Assembly (NCBI GenBank): GCA_964030785.1
Contig: OZ034970.1
Span: forward strand, 16,619,911-16,683,910
Length of the DNA: 64,000 nt
Direction of reading: 5' to 3'
Source: Siderastrea siderea
Lineage: Eukaryota; Cnidaria; Anthozoa; Scleractinia; Rhizangiidae
Shown: in pieces, positions 54,018 to 64,000 of the stretch
How the letters are laid out: every line of letters starts with the position of its first letter
How positions within the stretch are numbered: position 1 is the stretch's first letter
Position numbers and translations under genes: made by a program
Notes under the pieces: generated by a model
Seen by the model: the letters and a program-made list of their open reading frames with translations, nothing else
What the model was told of the DNA's origin: nothing
Databases searched by the model: none

Positions 54018-54172
54018 AGAAGGTCATGCCTGGGGTGCCCGCGGGTCAAAGGGGAACTTCAAAAGAAAGGCAGAGTGGCTGAGATACAATTCACCAGAGG
54101 CCACTCTGCATCCGACATTGGTAGATTGCTGTTGGCCACTTTCCCAAGTTTAGTTGGCACAGATTTGAATAG
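54018..54172 (+). CDS. Possible orphan exon
   Basis: It is preceded by ttttttttag and ended by GAATAG|gtgagt, both strong splice signals. One frame is open throughout (phase 0 to 2) and reads LQKKGRVAEIQFTRGHSASD, then IGRLLLATFPSLVG. The amino-acid texture is protein-like and recalls repeated cnidarian proteins, but I cannot name a family. With no other exon nearby it may be a stranded exon copy carried by a mobile element. Confidence 0.4.
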
Positions 54173-55073
54173 GTGAGTCTTAACTTTGTATAATAATTGT
54201 TGGAAATATTGTAATTTGTTTCTTTCCATGCCAAGGTTCTATTAAAGCTGTAGAAAAGCACTTGAGCTTTAACAATACTTCAAGCATAATATAGCAGTTT
54301 TCAAACACGCGAAAAACCAGCTGTAGGTCTCGCGGATGTCCGGGTCTAACCCAATGCTGTTTTATTGCAATCCCATTTGATTTAAGAAATGACAGACATA
54401 GCTAAAGAATATAGGCGCGGGGATCCACTCGCTGTGGCTGAAATTATAAAGTCGAAAGTTCACTTCATTTTGCATGCTGAGTAGTGGTCCTCGCGCACAG
54501 TCCTCGATCTTGTCTACACTGAAAAGCTCGCGCTTTTGCGCCTCTAGTCGTGGTTCAATGTTGAAAGCATGCAGTTAATAAGATACTCAGACTACGATCA
54601 TTCCGTTCCGGGATAATCGAGCAAAAGGAACACGCAAGCGAGCGCCAAAATCGCCTACCACGTGCGTGGAAACGTGACGCCGCTCAGGGATTTTCCCGCT
54701 CGCTCGAGAGCTCCTTTCGCAGGACCTTCACTGGTGACTAGGCTTGGATGAATTCTGCTCGTAAAATGGCTTATTCTGCCTGCTGGCAGTGCTCGTAAAA
54801 ATCGTTTATTCTGCTCGGACACCCTTATTCTGCTCGAATTCTGCTCGGTACCCTTATGGATTTTCACAAATATGGAAGGGAGCCTGGACCTAACCCTAAA
54901 TACTAATTTATGCAGAGCAAAATTGTAATTCATCTCGCTGATATCACTGTTAGACGAAACAGTGAAATTTTTTTCAGCATCTTACAAAACAGGTCAAACA
55001 AATGCAGAAAGACTCTGTAATTATTTTTGTATTTTTATTATTTATTTCCTTTTCATTTTTTCTTACAACTGTT
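54173..55073. other. Intergenic with 'ttattctgctc' clusters
   Basis: Several copies of ttattctgctc and aattctgctcg lie at 54752-54852. The same motif returns at 56029-56076, so the interval between may belong to one element. No coding feature is seen. Confidence 0.45.
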
Positions 55074-56000
55074 ATGCAGGGTTCAATTCTACCTGTTACC
55101 ATTCCCCCCCCCCAGGCACACCCCCGGGGATTTGCAATGTTTTCCTTACTTGGTGGTCTATTCCCCACCCCCGGGTACGCAGAAAGAGACAATTCCCCAC
55201 CCCCGGGACTCCTCATCGACCACACCAAATACGTTGTTTTGTGTTCAAAATTGATTTCCGTACAATAGCACAACCAGACGTTTTGACAAGAACTTAAACG
55301 CTTTTCTAGAGTTTACTGAACGAAGGATATTACATAGTATTAAAAAACATGGACACTAAATTGAAAAAGAAAACTGAAGAAAATAGTCTAACCGCACTGG
55401 CATTCGGCTGGCGAGTAAAGAAATGTTCTTCACCGCGTGTTTTATTCTAAGCATAGCACAGTCATGCACAAAAGAGGTCCGGTGGCCAAATTGATGACAG
55501 CATTTTAAAGGAGTTTTTCTTAGCTTGTTTCACAAGAACGCTGGACTGAGACCTCTGTTTAATATAAAGCCGTGCATCTGTTTCATACAAATACGCTGAA
55601 GAAATATTTCTATGTTTGTGATGAACGTCATCCATTCGAGTACGCATCAAACGCACCTTCGTTTAACAATTTATAATAAACGTGCCTTTGAATATAGATT
55701 TAAATTTCGAGAGATTATTCTTCTCCAACCAGTCTGCTACAAATTTTAGAGATTTTCCCTGGAAATAGGCAGTCTTCTCTACGCGGTCCGGCTCCATTGT
55801 GTCAACTGAGAAGTGATAAGCTAGTGACGTGCTTCACAAGAAAAACAAGAAGTTATTTTCGATTTGCCCTGCCCCCCTACCCCCGGAACAAAACCGTTTC
55901 AAACAATTCCACACCCCGGGCCCGAAGGGCTGGACTTGTCCCGGGGGTTGCCCGCGGGGGGGGGGGGGGATGGTAACAGGTAGAATTGAACCATGCATTA
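55074..56000. mobile_element. Fold-back element, about 0.93 kb
   Basis: The left end reads gttcaattctacctgttacc and the right end is its complement (about 55974-55994), each next to a G/C run. Additional 'ccccacccccggg' units lie inside. The open frames across it resemble no known protein. Confidence 0.6.
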
Positions 56001-56737
56001 TGCATATCATTAGTATCAGTAATCTTCCATTATTCTGCTCAAATTCTGCTCGAAGATGCCTTATTCTGCTTAGATATCTCTTGAAATTATTTGTTTGCTA
56101 TTAAAATTATAAAATGCACACTTCGAATGGATTCATATCAGATCAGACTAAAATCCATATTTTTCCAATTCACATGGTTATAAAAGCGTATTTTGATGTT
56201 GATGAAAATCTCGAAGGGTTTAAAAAGATCAAGGCTGGCTTTCACTATTGTGGTGTAGATGGGAGGGGGTGTTGTGAATCAGGATGACAAAGGTCTTTTT
56301 TTCCCTCTCCCCTTCCCCTCTCCTGGCGCCAACAGCCAAGGTAATAAACCTGGAGGTGTTGGTGCGCTCATTTATTCCTTAGTTCAACTTGGTTTTTTCT
56401 TTTAAAGGCTGTGAATTGTGCACTTTTTTCCCAGGGGTAGGGAACTGGTCAGATTTGTCCAGCAATTGGAAATAATGCGCCGATCAATTCGAAACTTCAA
56501 CATCCCCTCCCCGGGCATAACCCGGGCATTTGACTGTGCATCGTGCCCTGGGAGGGGGGAATTTGAACGTTGCATTCGATGGGTGGGGAAATTGAATCGG
56601 ATTCATCTCTTGTTCCGACATAATACGCCCATGAGGTTTGTGTTCAGTTTTACCCTCAGTCCGGAAAATTGTTATCGTTTCACAGATAACAAAGGGCCCT
56701 TGTCCATTTTATCACTTATCGACTTATGTCTGTTGCC
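56001..56737. other. Intergenic with a short GC-rich fold-back
   Basis: Around 56500-56565 'ccccgggcataacccgggca' and 'gccctgggagggg' form a local inverted structure. Nothing else is recognised. Confidence 0.4.
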
Positions 56738-58009
56738 CATCCTCGGAGACCCAGGGGCAGCTAGTCGGGACGACGGGATTTTCATGGGCGAAAGTTTACA
56801 ACAAGAGCGGGAGTGCCCCTGGGCACTTACTCTTACCGAACGACTTCCAGAAGCGTTTGAAATCCCGGCTTCTGATTGGCCAGAAAATTTTTTTTCTGGC
56901 CAATCAGCGAAGAGGAACAGCCAGGCGACTCTCATGCCTTCTTACACGAGGTTGTTTTCCTCATCAATCGCCGTAGTAGTGTGGCCCGTTTAACGGGAAC
57001 ATTTTTGAGGAGAGCTTCAGAAAAAAAAAATTAATACTAAATAAATAAACAAAGTCGAAGAAATCGCAAACTATAACGTGGCCGGAAGAAAACAAATACT
57101 CAGCGGGATTTTTCACGAAGGACTTATCGAAGGTATCGTAAATTTTTAGAGCTAACGACTCCCCTTTCTCAAGTGTTGCATGAGGCTAATAGCTACTCGA
57201 GTAAGCGATGTAACTAATTATTTCTCCTTGTTCGTTGAACTACGTCTGAAACTTTCCACGGGAATCTCCGATGCACGGGCCACGCAACTATGTCGATCGA
57301 GCGTGGGAAACACAGTTAACCAAAGCGTAATATGAGTGTTTGTATGGAGCTGAAATTCGATCGAAAATAATCGGCGGTTTTCTGCTGAAAATGCATTAAA
57401 ATGGAAATACAGTTTGAAAAACATTACCTGCCGATCTGGGCGATTTTCTGCTTAACGGTCGATGACTCTCTAGTACGTGACATGACACGCTCGATCAACA
57501 TAGTTGCGTGGCCCGTGCATCAGAGATGGAAAGTTTCAGACGAAGATCAACGAAGAAGGAGAAATAATTAGTTACATTGGAGAAAGGGGAAGTCGCTAGC
57601 TCTAAAAATTTGCGTTACCTTCGATAAGTCCGCCGTGAAAAATTCCCTGAGGGTTTTTTTTTTTTTTGTGGCCACGTTATAGTTTGCGATTTCCTCGACT
57701 TCGTTTATTTGTTATTGTTTTTTTTTCTGAAGCTCTCCTCAGAAATGTTCCCGTTGAACGGGCCACGCTACTACGGCGATTGATGAGGAAAACAACCTCG
57801 TGTAAGAAGACATGAGAGTCGCCCGGCTGTTCCTCTTCGCTGATTGACCAGAAAAAAATTTTTCTGGCCAATCAGAAGGCGGGATTTCAAACGCTTCTGG
57901 AACTCGTTCGGTAAGAGTAAGTGCCCAGGGGCTCCCCCGCTCTTATTGTAAACTTTCGCCCATAAAAATCCCGTCGTCCCGACTAGCTGCCCCTGGGTCT
58001 CCGAGGATG
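56738..58009. mobile_element. Mutator-like inverted-repeat element, 1272 bp
   Basis: Very long arms (56738 to about 57305, and about 57485 to 58009) are diverged reverse complements around a loop of about 180 bp. The ends read catcctcggagacccagggg and its complement. The 10 bases GTCTGTTGCC lie directly on both sides (56728-56737 and 58010-58019); allowing for overlap with the termini this is an 8-10 bp target-site duplication, as in Mutator-like elements. The open frames here (for example 56418-56993) are mirror artefacts. Confidence 0.85.
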
Positions 58010-58019
58010 GTCTGTTGCC

Positions 58020-58367
58020 ATGTAAACCGCATATTTTGTTTCAAGGTTTCTGTGTTTCTAAGAAATCTCGTGACTTTAAACTTACCACAGATTACAGAGA
58101 TTACAAAGCTTTGGGTCTGGTGGCTTATGTTGTTCGTTGCGTCGACTGAAATTCACTGTACACAGGGACAAGAAATTCAAATTAATCCTTTGACTGAAGG
58201 TACTTGCTAACACTGATTCCTACTTACTTCCTGTTTGTGTGGAAAAGACTGGATAGAAGTATCGGTATGTCTGTTTAGTTTTGATTCCACCATAACACAA
58301 ATTTCGCTTATTCGTAATTATAACGTAACGTACTTTTAATTTTCCACTGCCAGTTGGTTAATAGCGA
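58020..58367. other. Intergenic, nothing recognised
   Basis: No exon or repeat structure was recognised. Confidence 0.4.
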
Positions 58368-58587
58368 CCTTCAGATCGGACTACGAGTACGAGATTGAGT
58401 ACGACTACGACTTTCCGATTTCAAACTAGTAATATCCTTAGACCCAATACTTCTCCCTGTTGCTGACCAGTAGAGAAGGAAGGTATGTTTAAGATTTTGG
58501 TGAGACAGATGCCAATCTAAACCATGCGAACTACGATTGAAAAGTCGTACTCGTACTCAATCTCGTACTCGTAGTCCGATCTGAAGG
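58368..58587. mobile_element. Fold-back MITE
   Basis: Arms of about 50 bp, ccttcagatcggactacgag on the left and its complement on the right, contain repeated 'gtacgag' units. The 120-bp centre is unrelated. No clear target-site duplication was found. Confidence 0.75.
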
Positions 58588-59875
58588 ACACTAATATTGA
58601 TGTGTAGACGTCGCTGACGAAATGATCATAGCAGGTCAGTGATCTAAACCCAGTCGCGTGTAAGACGAAATTGTTCGCGTGAGTCGCGTTGCATCGGCGT
58701 CCACAAACAGACGCTCGGACACAAAAATTTAGTGATGTAGCCAGGGATGGGTTTATCATCCTCCAGTTCGTGACACACAACGAAATGAGAAAAAAAAAAC
58801 ATCAATGATATTGCGGTTACCCAAGTAAACATTGCATTGATAACCCTAAATGATTTTTGTTGACTTTCAGTGTGAATTGAGGCAGCATTCAGTTTCCACT
58901 CCATTCCACGGTCGTTTGCGGGGTATTTCTGTGATCTTAAATCAGGGTTGTGAGATATCAGGTATGTTTCATCTTCATACTTCCCATGCATAGTGTTTCC
59001 TACAATACTTCCTGTGAATCTGTGAATTTGTGAATCTGTAAATAATTAGGTTTAAACTAGTAGGCTTAATTTAATAAACATACCCTGACGCGGCGTAATT
59101 TTTTTGAGGTCGATAGAGTACTGTTTTGCTAGGGGCCTTACAAAGCCTGACATTTATTTGGTCGTCAAAATGATTGGGATTGACCAAATTATCTAGCCTA
59201 ACAATAACCTAACATAATCCAAGTCATGTTACATACGCTTGGAAAGTAACAAATTCAAGCAGTCGAAGTATCATTACATCATTTTAATACAACAATCCCA
59301 ACATGAACAGACAAGTAACGAGCCAAAACTCACCGCGATTTAGATGTTGCAGTTATCCGAAGGAACGCATTAATCTTTAATAGTGGTTTCATGGTCCGTT
59401 TTTGTGCCAACGGCTATCCGTTACATATATATGTCCTTTTAATTTTTCCATTTAGCAATTACTGCACGCAGTAATAGCTGCATACATATACGACATCTTA
59501 TAGCCGTCTACGTCTTAAACAGCTCCGCTTAGCGCGATCAAATTTTAATGTTGTTATCTTGTAAGGTAATGTCTTCTCCGTTCGATTTAGTGAATTATCG
59601 TGCCTGATCGCATCACATAATTGACCTGAAAATATACACGACCGTTGGTAAATTTGACTTAGAAGGGTGCAAACAGTTTTAGCGTGAAGCATCCTTCCTT
59701 ATGCGGTTTAGGAAACGGTTTTAATGTTTTGTTTTTCTGGAGTGAATATCTGAACCCGTTTTGTGAACAACAGACTGTTCTGTTGGATTTGGCACGAATA
59801 TACTCAGATATACTGTGTAGCCGCTTTCACAACGATAAAGTTCGCCACGATAGATGTAGGTTCTTTTACACATGA
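58588..59875. other. Intergenic, nothing recognised
   Basis: A 115-codon minus-strand frame at 58644-58991 has one hydrophobic stretch but no recognisable similarity or splice context. Confidence 0.35.
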
Positions 59876-60625
59876 GTCCATCCCCTGAAAAATAACGGAA
59901 CTTTGACACCTGATCCAAAAGGAAAGGCTTCTCTATTAAACACTTACTTTCAATCAGTATTCACCAGAGAGCCACCACTCAGCCTAAAGCAACAGTGTCA
60001 GTATACGATCCTTGACAACACGCAGGATAGTGGCTTCCAGTACCCCACAATGCCAGAAATCATAATTACTCGTGAAGTAATCATTAAACTTCTCAATAAT
60101 TTGAAATCACATAAGGCAGCTGGTCCAGATGACCTCGCACCTGCAGTCTTAAAAGAGCTATCTACCGAAATTGCACCAGCGCTGCAGAAGATTTACACCA
60201 AATCTATTCAAACCCACATCATACCCAGCGACTGGAAGAAGGCCCGAATTTGTCCAATCTTCAAAAAGGGTGACAAAGATAGACCTGAGAACTACAGGCT
60301 AATCTCGCTGACTTGCATTTGCAGCAAGATCTTAGAACACATCATAACAAGCTGCGTTATGTCCCACTTAGAAGCATATAACATCCTTTATCCACTACAG
60401 CACGGTTTTCGCAAGAACAGGTCCTGTGAATCACAGCTCCTTGAATTCGTCACGGACCTTATCGACACTCCGCCAAACACTAAGCAAACCGATGTCATCA
60501 TAATGAACTTCTCCAAGGCCTTCGACAACCGGCTATTGTTCAAACTTAAGTTTTACGGCATCAGAAACAATACCTTAGGCTGGATTAACAATTTCTTGTT
60601 TAACAGGCAGGCTACGAAAAGTTGA
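59876..60625 (+). pseudogene. Non-LTR (LINE) reverse transcriptase fragment
   Basis: The frame is typical of CR1/L2/Jockey-like LINE polymerase: LLNTYFQSVF, SHKAAGPDDLAPAVLKEL, PSDWKKARICPIFKKGDK, ENYRLISLTCICSKILEHII, and LQHGFRKNRSCESQLL. At motif A it reads MNFSKAFD where the first residue of the pair is usually Asp, and the four residues after FD are missing. The frame stops at 60623-60625, before motif C. The endonuclease, the rest of the polymerase and the 3' end are absent, so this is a dead fragment truncated at both ends. Confidence 0.93.
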
Positions 60626-62564
60626 CAAGTAACTAATTTTCGTAGCCTATCATTTTCTGTTATGTTGTATTTCAAACCCAAATATGTAACGGTCGTCTTG
60701 TAGTTGTATTCCCTTTTCTTTTTTAACCTCCGAAGAAGTTTTGTTTTGCAAACCGAAATATCGGGCAAATATATTACTTTATTTCATTTCTGTTTCCATT
60801 TTAATGTCTTAATCTTCTCGCCGTAAGGATCAGTTTACTGTTGTTTACTTTCGTCTTATAAATGTATTTGAGTCCATTTTTGACCTATGTTGAAAACATA
60901 GGGTCTTAGTCAGCGTGAAGTTTTTCGCTTTCTCTGTTTGTTTGTTTGTTTGTATGTATGTATGTATGTATGTATTTTTGATCCGGGGGGGAAATCTCAT
61001 GTGAGACGGGCGGGAATGCTCGTCGGAAAATTTAAATTAAAGCTATGTTAAAACAGACGGAGAACGCGAGACGACGTGCATCCATGCACCTTTCACATGG
61101 GAGTACACCCCCCCGGGGGAATTTATGTGGCACTATGTGGCACCAATCAGATTGAGGCTACTAAGCTAAGAGTACATTCTACCAATGAAAGAGCTGGTTA
61201 GAATTCGCTTACTGAAGCTGAAGGTCAGACAAGGTTAAGTTTACCGGCCATGTCGAATGTACCTATGGGGTCGGAAACGATCAGCGCAAATGTGCTTTTC
61301 TACTTTTACCTCTCGAATATTATATTTTCAGTAAAGGCTTGGTGTGGTGCAATTGATGGTAATTTCCTAAAGCTATTGTAAGGGCAGGTAAAATTGAACT
61401 TTGTCGTGGCCAACGGTGGAACGTGAGTACTTGACAAAAACAATTACATGTAACATCGTTCCAAAAATAGACTTGTTGACGAGAAACTGTAATTTAATTT
61501 GTTCTTTTATGATTTGTGTTATGAAACAGCTGTTTTGGTTATGTTTCTTTTAGCAAGATGTTGATTGAAAAGATTGTATCTGTGCTTGATACGGATAATT
61601 TTGACTGTACTTTGCAAGGTTTTTGAAACCGCTTTGTTTGGTAATTTAAAATTTATAGCGACGTGTATATAAGATTGCAATTTGCATAAATTAGCTTGTT
61701 TATTCAAGCGTGTCAGTAGGTTTTTAAACCTGTTTTCTCTTCCCAAAATGCGGTTTAGTTTTAGTTTACGATGTTGTGACCATGATTTATATCAGTCACA
61801 TCCACAGATTTTCCAGCCGACATAGAAATGATTTCTTTCTTGGTTTTATCATATACGGGAACATATGGTTTTTGAATTTTTTTAGCGACGTGTTTAAGAT
61901 AGCAATTTGCATAGATTAGCTTGTTCAAGCGTGTCTGTAGGTTTACGGTACGCTCAAGCTCGGAAACTTCGTTAACTGCAAAACCAAAATGTACTTTTGA
62001 ATCGTCTGGCAAAGGAATATGATATACTCCCAGAAGGTGCGAATCTTTCTGTCGAAATTGTTCGAGAATTCCTTACAGCGGGGCATTTTTTGGAGAACTC
62101 GGCCAGCTGCTGGCCATGTCATCTTAACACGAAAAAAAGTGAAAAGTCCTAAAAAGTACAACAAATCACAGTTTACTTAAAGAAAACAAAATACCAGTCT
62201 GCGTAGTCTGCATGGTCTGCAGTCTGCACAGTCTGCAGGCTACATTTTAACATGACCGCAATGACTGTCCTCTCCTCAAATTATTATCTACTACACTTAT
62301 TTCTTTCACATCTTGTTGTGAGCTGGATTTATATTCTTCAGTAATATGCAGACAATCATTAGTTGACCTTAACTGAGGTTTCAGTTTTAAATTTAATTTG
62401 AAGTTTTTATGCAGTCGTTTTGTTCTAGTGTCAGTTTGACTTTTTAGCCTGTAGCCTACTAGCCCGATGGTTGCTCTATCTCCAATTTTGGTCCAACTGG
62501 GTTTTTAGCGGGATGCTTTTTTGCATTCCAAGGGTATTGCTGAGTAAACGAAAAAGCTGTTTTA
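60626..62564. other. Intergenic with repeat fragments and one unrecognised open frame
   Basis: 'gacctatgttgaaa' at 60880-60893 and its complement near 62897-62911 may mark the ends of an element of about 2 kb. A minus-strand frame at 61761-62050 reads YHIPLPDDSKVHFGFAVNEV and is protein-like but unrecognised. Two related blocks, near 61660-61730 and 61885-61945 (gcaatttgcat.aattagctt), form a direct repeat. A (tttg)n(tatg)n run lies at 60934-60975, and gtctgca units at 62200-62240. Confidence 0.4.
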
Positions 62565-62775
62565 GGCCTAGTTCAGACGCCGTACCTATCATGGGCCGTA
62601 CCAAATACATTTTCGCTCCTAGGTCGTATTTAAGTGGCAAACTTTGCCGTACTCTGAGATTTTACCTTGCCTAATTGAAATCTGTCGAAAAAACTCATTT
62701 GGACACCGTACAACTGCCAAAAACCTACGTACTACTTGGTACGACACATGGGAGGTGCGGCGTCTGAACTGGGCT
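62565..62775. mobile_element. TTA-flanked MITE (Harbinger-like)
   Basis: TTA lies on both sides (62562-62564 and 62776-62778). The ends read ggcctagttcagacgccgta and, as complement, agcccagttcagacgccgca. The 211-bp interior is non-coding. End structure and 3-bp duplication fit PIF/Harbinger or related MITEs. Confidence 0.75.
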
Positions 62776-62778
62776 TTA

Positions 62779-63295
62779 TGCACTCAGGTGCTATAGTCGA
62801 GGGGGGAAGTATTTGCAAGAATAATCGCGTGTTGTTTTGTCCTCAGAGTATGTCTTAAAAATCGCAAATAAGCGAGGATAAGACTTCTCATTTCAACATA
62901 GGTCAAGCACGCAATGCGTGCCTATGTTTCCATAAGGGAGAGAACATTGAACAACTGACCGCAAACTGAGGTGAGCAAAGTGTCCTTGAAATGGTTTAAC
63001 AAATTACAATTTTTTTCATTTATTACGTCAATTACATTTCTTTCCCATTATGCAATTTCTATTTATCTGCTAACTAGAAATACGTGACTCGCAGAACCTC
63101 GCGAAGCTCGGGCACGGGTGCACCACAAAATTGATTGATGGGGGTCGGGAGAGGATAGAATTTCGGTTTAACTGGAGGTGTGGATGGGTGGCCACAATGG
63201 TCCCGATTTGTGAGTTAAGATCAACATTCTGGTTCCCAGTCGTTTCCATGTAACTTGCATCCAATCCTCTGTCATGTATAAGAAAACACGTTCAG
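62779..63295. other. Intergenic, nothing recognised
   Basis: A short palindrome (gcacgcaatgcgtgc near 62909-62923) lies beside 'aacataggtc'. No gene is seen. Confidence 0.4.

Positions 63296-63326
<31 letters not shown>
63296..63326. repeat. Homopolymer C run, 31 bases
   Basis: The run is uninterrupted. Such tracts are unstable and often mis-sized in assemblies. Confidence 0.98.
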
Positions 63327-64000
63327 ACTTCTCTTCATTCTGACATAAGGTAAATTGCTCTCTAGAGAGGATGTATATAGTATTGCTGTGGACCTGTTGT
63401 CAGGGCCAATGTGTGGTGTTTCTGTTTATTTTGGTTGGGTGAGAGTATAGGTTTATCAGAAATGCAGTTCACATTCCAACCTGGAACTTGTTATCTCCAA
63501 CATTTACCTAGCCGTTTCCTTTAGATTCTGTTGTAAGCTTTTGTTCTATTTACTGGGTATTGACAAGTGTCAATAGCTAACACAATTCATTATTTCCCTT
63601 GAATGGTTGAGATACTGTAGCAGGAGTCTACTACTGCTGAAGAGTGATGCGGTGTATTAAAAAAATTATCCATTTTTACCCAAAAATTGAAATGAGAATA
63701 ATACAGAATAATGGCAAGCAAAGCGTAGAGTTTCATATTGATGTGGTAGCATGTTTATTCATTCCCCCCAACGCACTATAAAAATTGGATTAGATAATTG
63801 TCACAATAAAATAATAAGTTAACCCTTGAATCCCCAGTTACCAGCATCTCCCTACAATAGCAATGCTTTAATCAGGTCATCAGAATTAAGGAATTGATCA
63901 CCAAACATGAATAGTGTTAATTTCAGTAGAAAGAAGTTCTCTGCACTAGTTAGTACTACAAGAAATGTATAAAGACCAGTAAGGAGAATTTGCAGGCTTA
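63327..64000. other. Intergenic, nothing recognised
   Basis: The end of the window is AT-rich. No exon, promoter or repeat structure was recognised. Confidence 0.4.

Noticed and set aside
56418..56993. 191-codon ORF, with others at 56638-56976 and 56672-56935
   Set aside because: They lie largely in the inverted arm of the Mutator-like element and have no family similarity.
58644..58991. 115-codon minus-strand ORF with one hydrophobic segment
   Set aside because: I saw no recognisable domain, splice context or codon signal; chance is the simplest reading.
1..64000. tRNA and rRNA genes
   Set aside because: I looked for cloverleaf arms with TTCRANNC-type boxes and for conserved rRNA blocks and found none I could support.

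Overview
The window is animal nuclear DNA, most likely from an anthozoan cnidarian and best matched to a stony coral. It is AT-rich, has short GT-AG-bounded exons in long introns, and carries many fold-back and DNA-transposon remnants. Its one large gene has the TSP1, NIDO, AMOP, VWD, EGF and transmembrane layout known from MUC4-like proteins, including mucin-like proteins reported from coral skeletal matrix. The species assignment is inference.

Positions 7 to 41476, plus strand, hold one gene with 37 exons assembled by reading splice sites. The exon lengths close into a single frame of 2533 codons plus a stop. The 5' end (signal peptide, start codon) lies before the window. In order the product has: a Ser/Thr decapeptide-repeat exon; a CAP domain; two units of [Pro/Thr linker, three-exon SEA-like domain, TSP1]; a third linker and SEA-like domain followed by five TSP1 repeats; NIDO (four exons); AMOP (one exon); a cysteine-poor VWD with a GDPH site (two exons); two post-VWD exons; EGF-like repeats; a fourth SEA-like domain; one membrane helix; and a short basic tail. 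The 3' UTR ends near an AATAAA at 42185. The likely product is a large, heavily glycosylated, surface-anchored mucin with adhesive repeats.

The introns hold a decayed inverted copy of the CAP exon (965-1381), a 107-bp tandem array, two copies of one palindromic MITE, a Mutator-like MITE nested in a Harbinger-like remnant (about 19.8-20.9 kb), a tetranucleotide microsatellite, and a recent direct-plus-inverted duplication at 28.1-28.9 kb.

From 42.2 to 64 kb there is no recognisable host gene apart from one possible orphan exon (54018-54172). This part is built from mobile elements: large fold-backs at 44.25 and 45.4 kb, a broken three-exon Merlin transposase on the minus strand (47008-50982), a TTA-flanked element at 51.4 kb, a 1.27-kb Mutator-like inverted-repeat element (56738-58009), a fold-back at 58.4 kb, a truncated LINE reverse transcriptase (59876-60625) and a TTA-flanked MITE at 62.6 kb.
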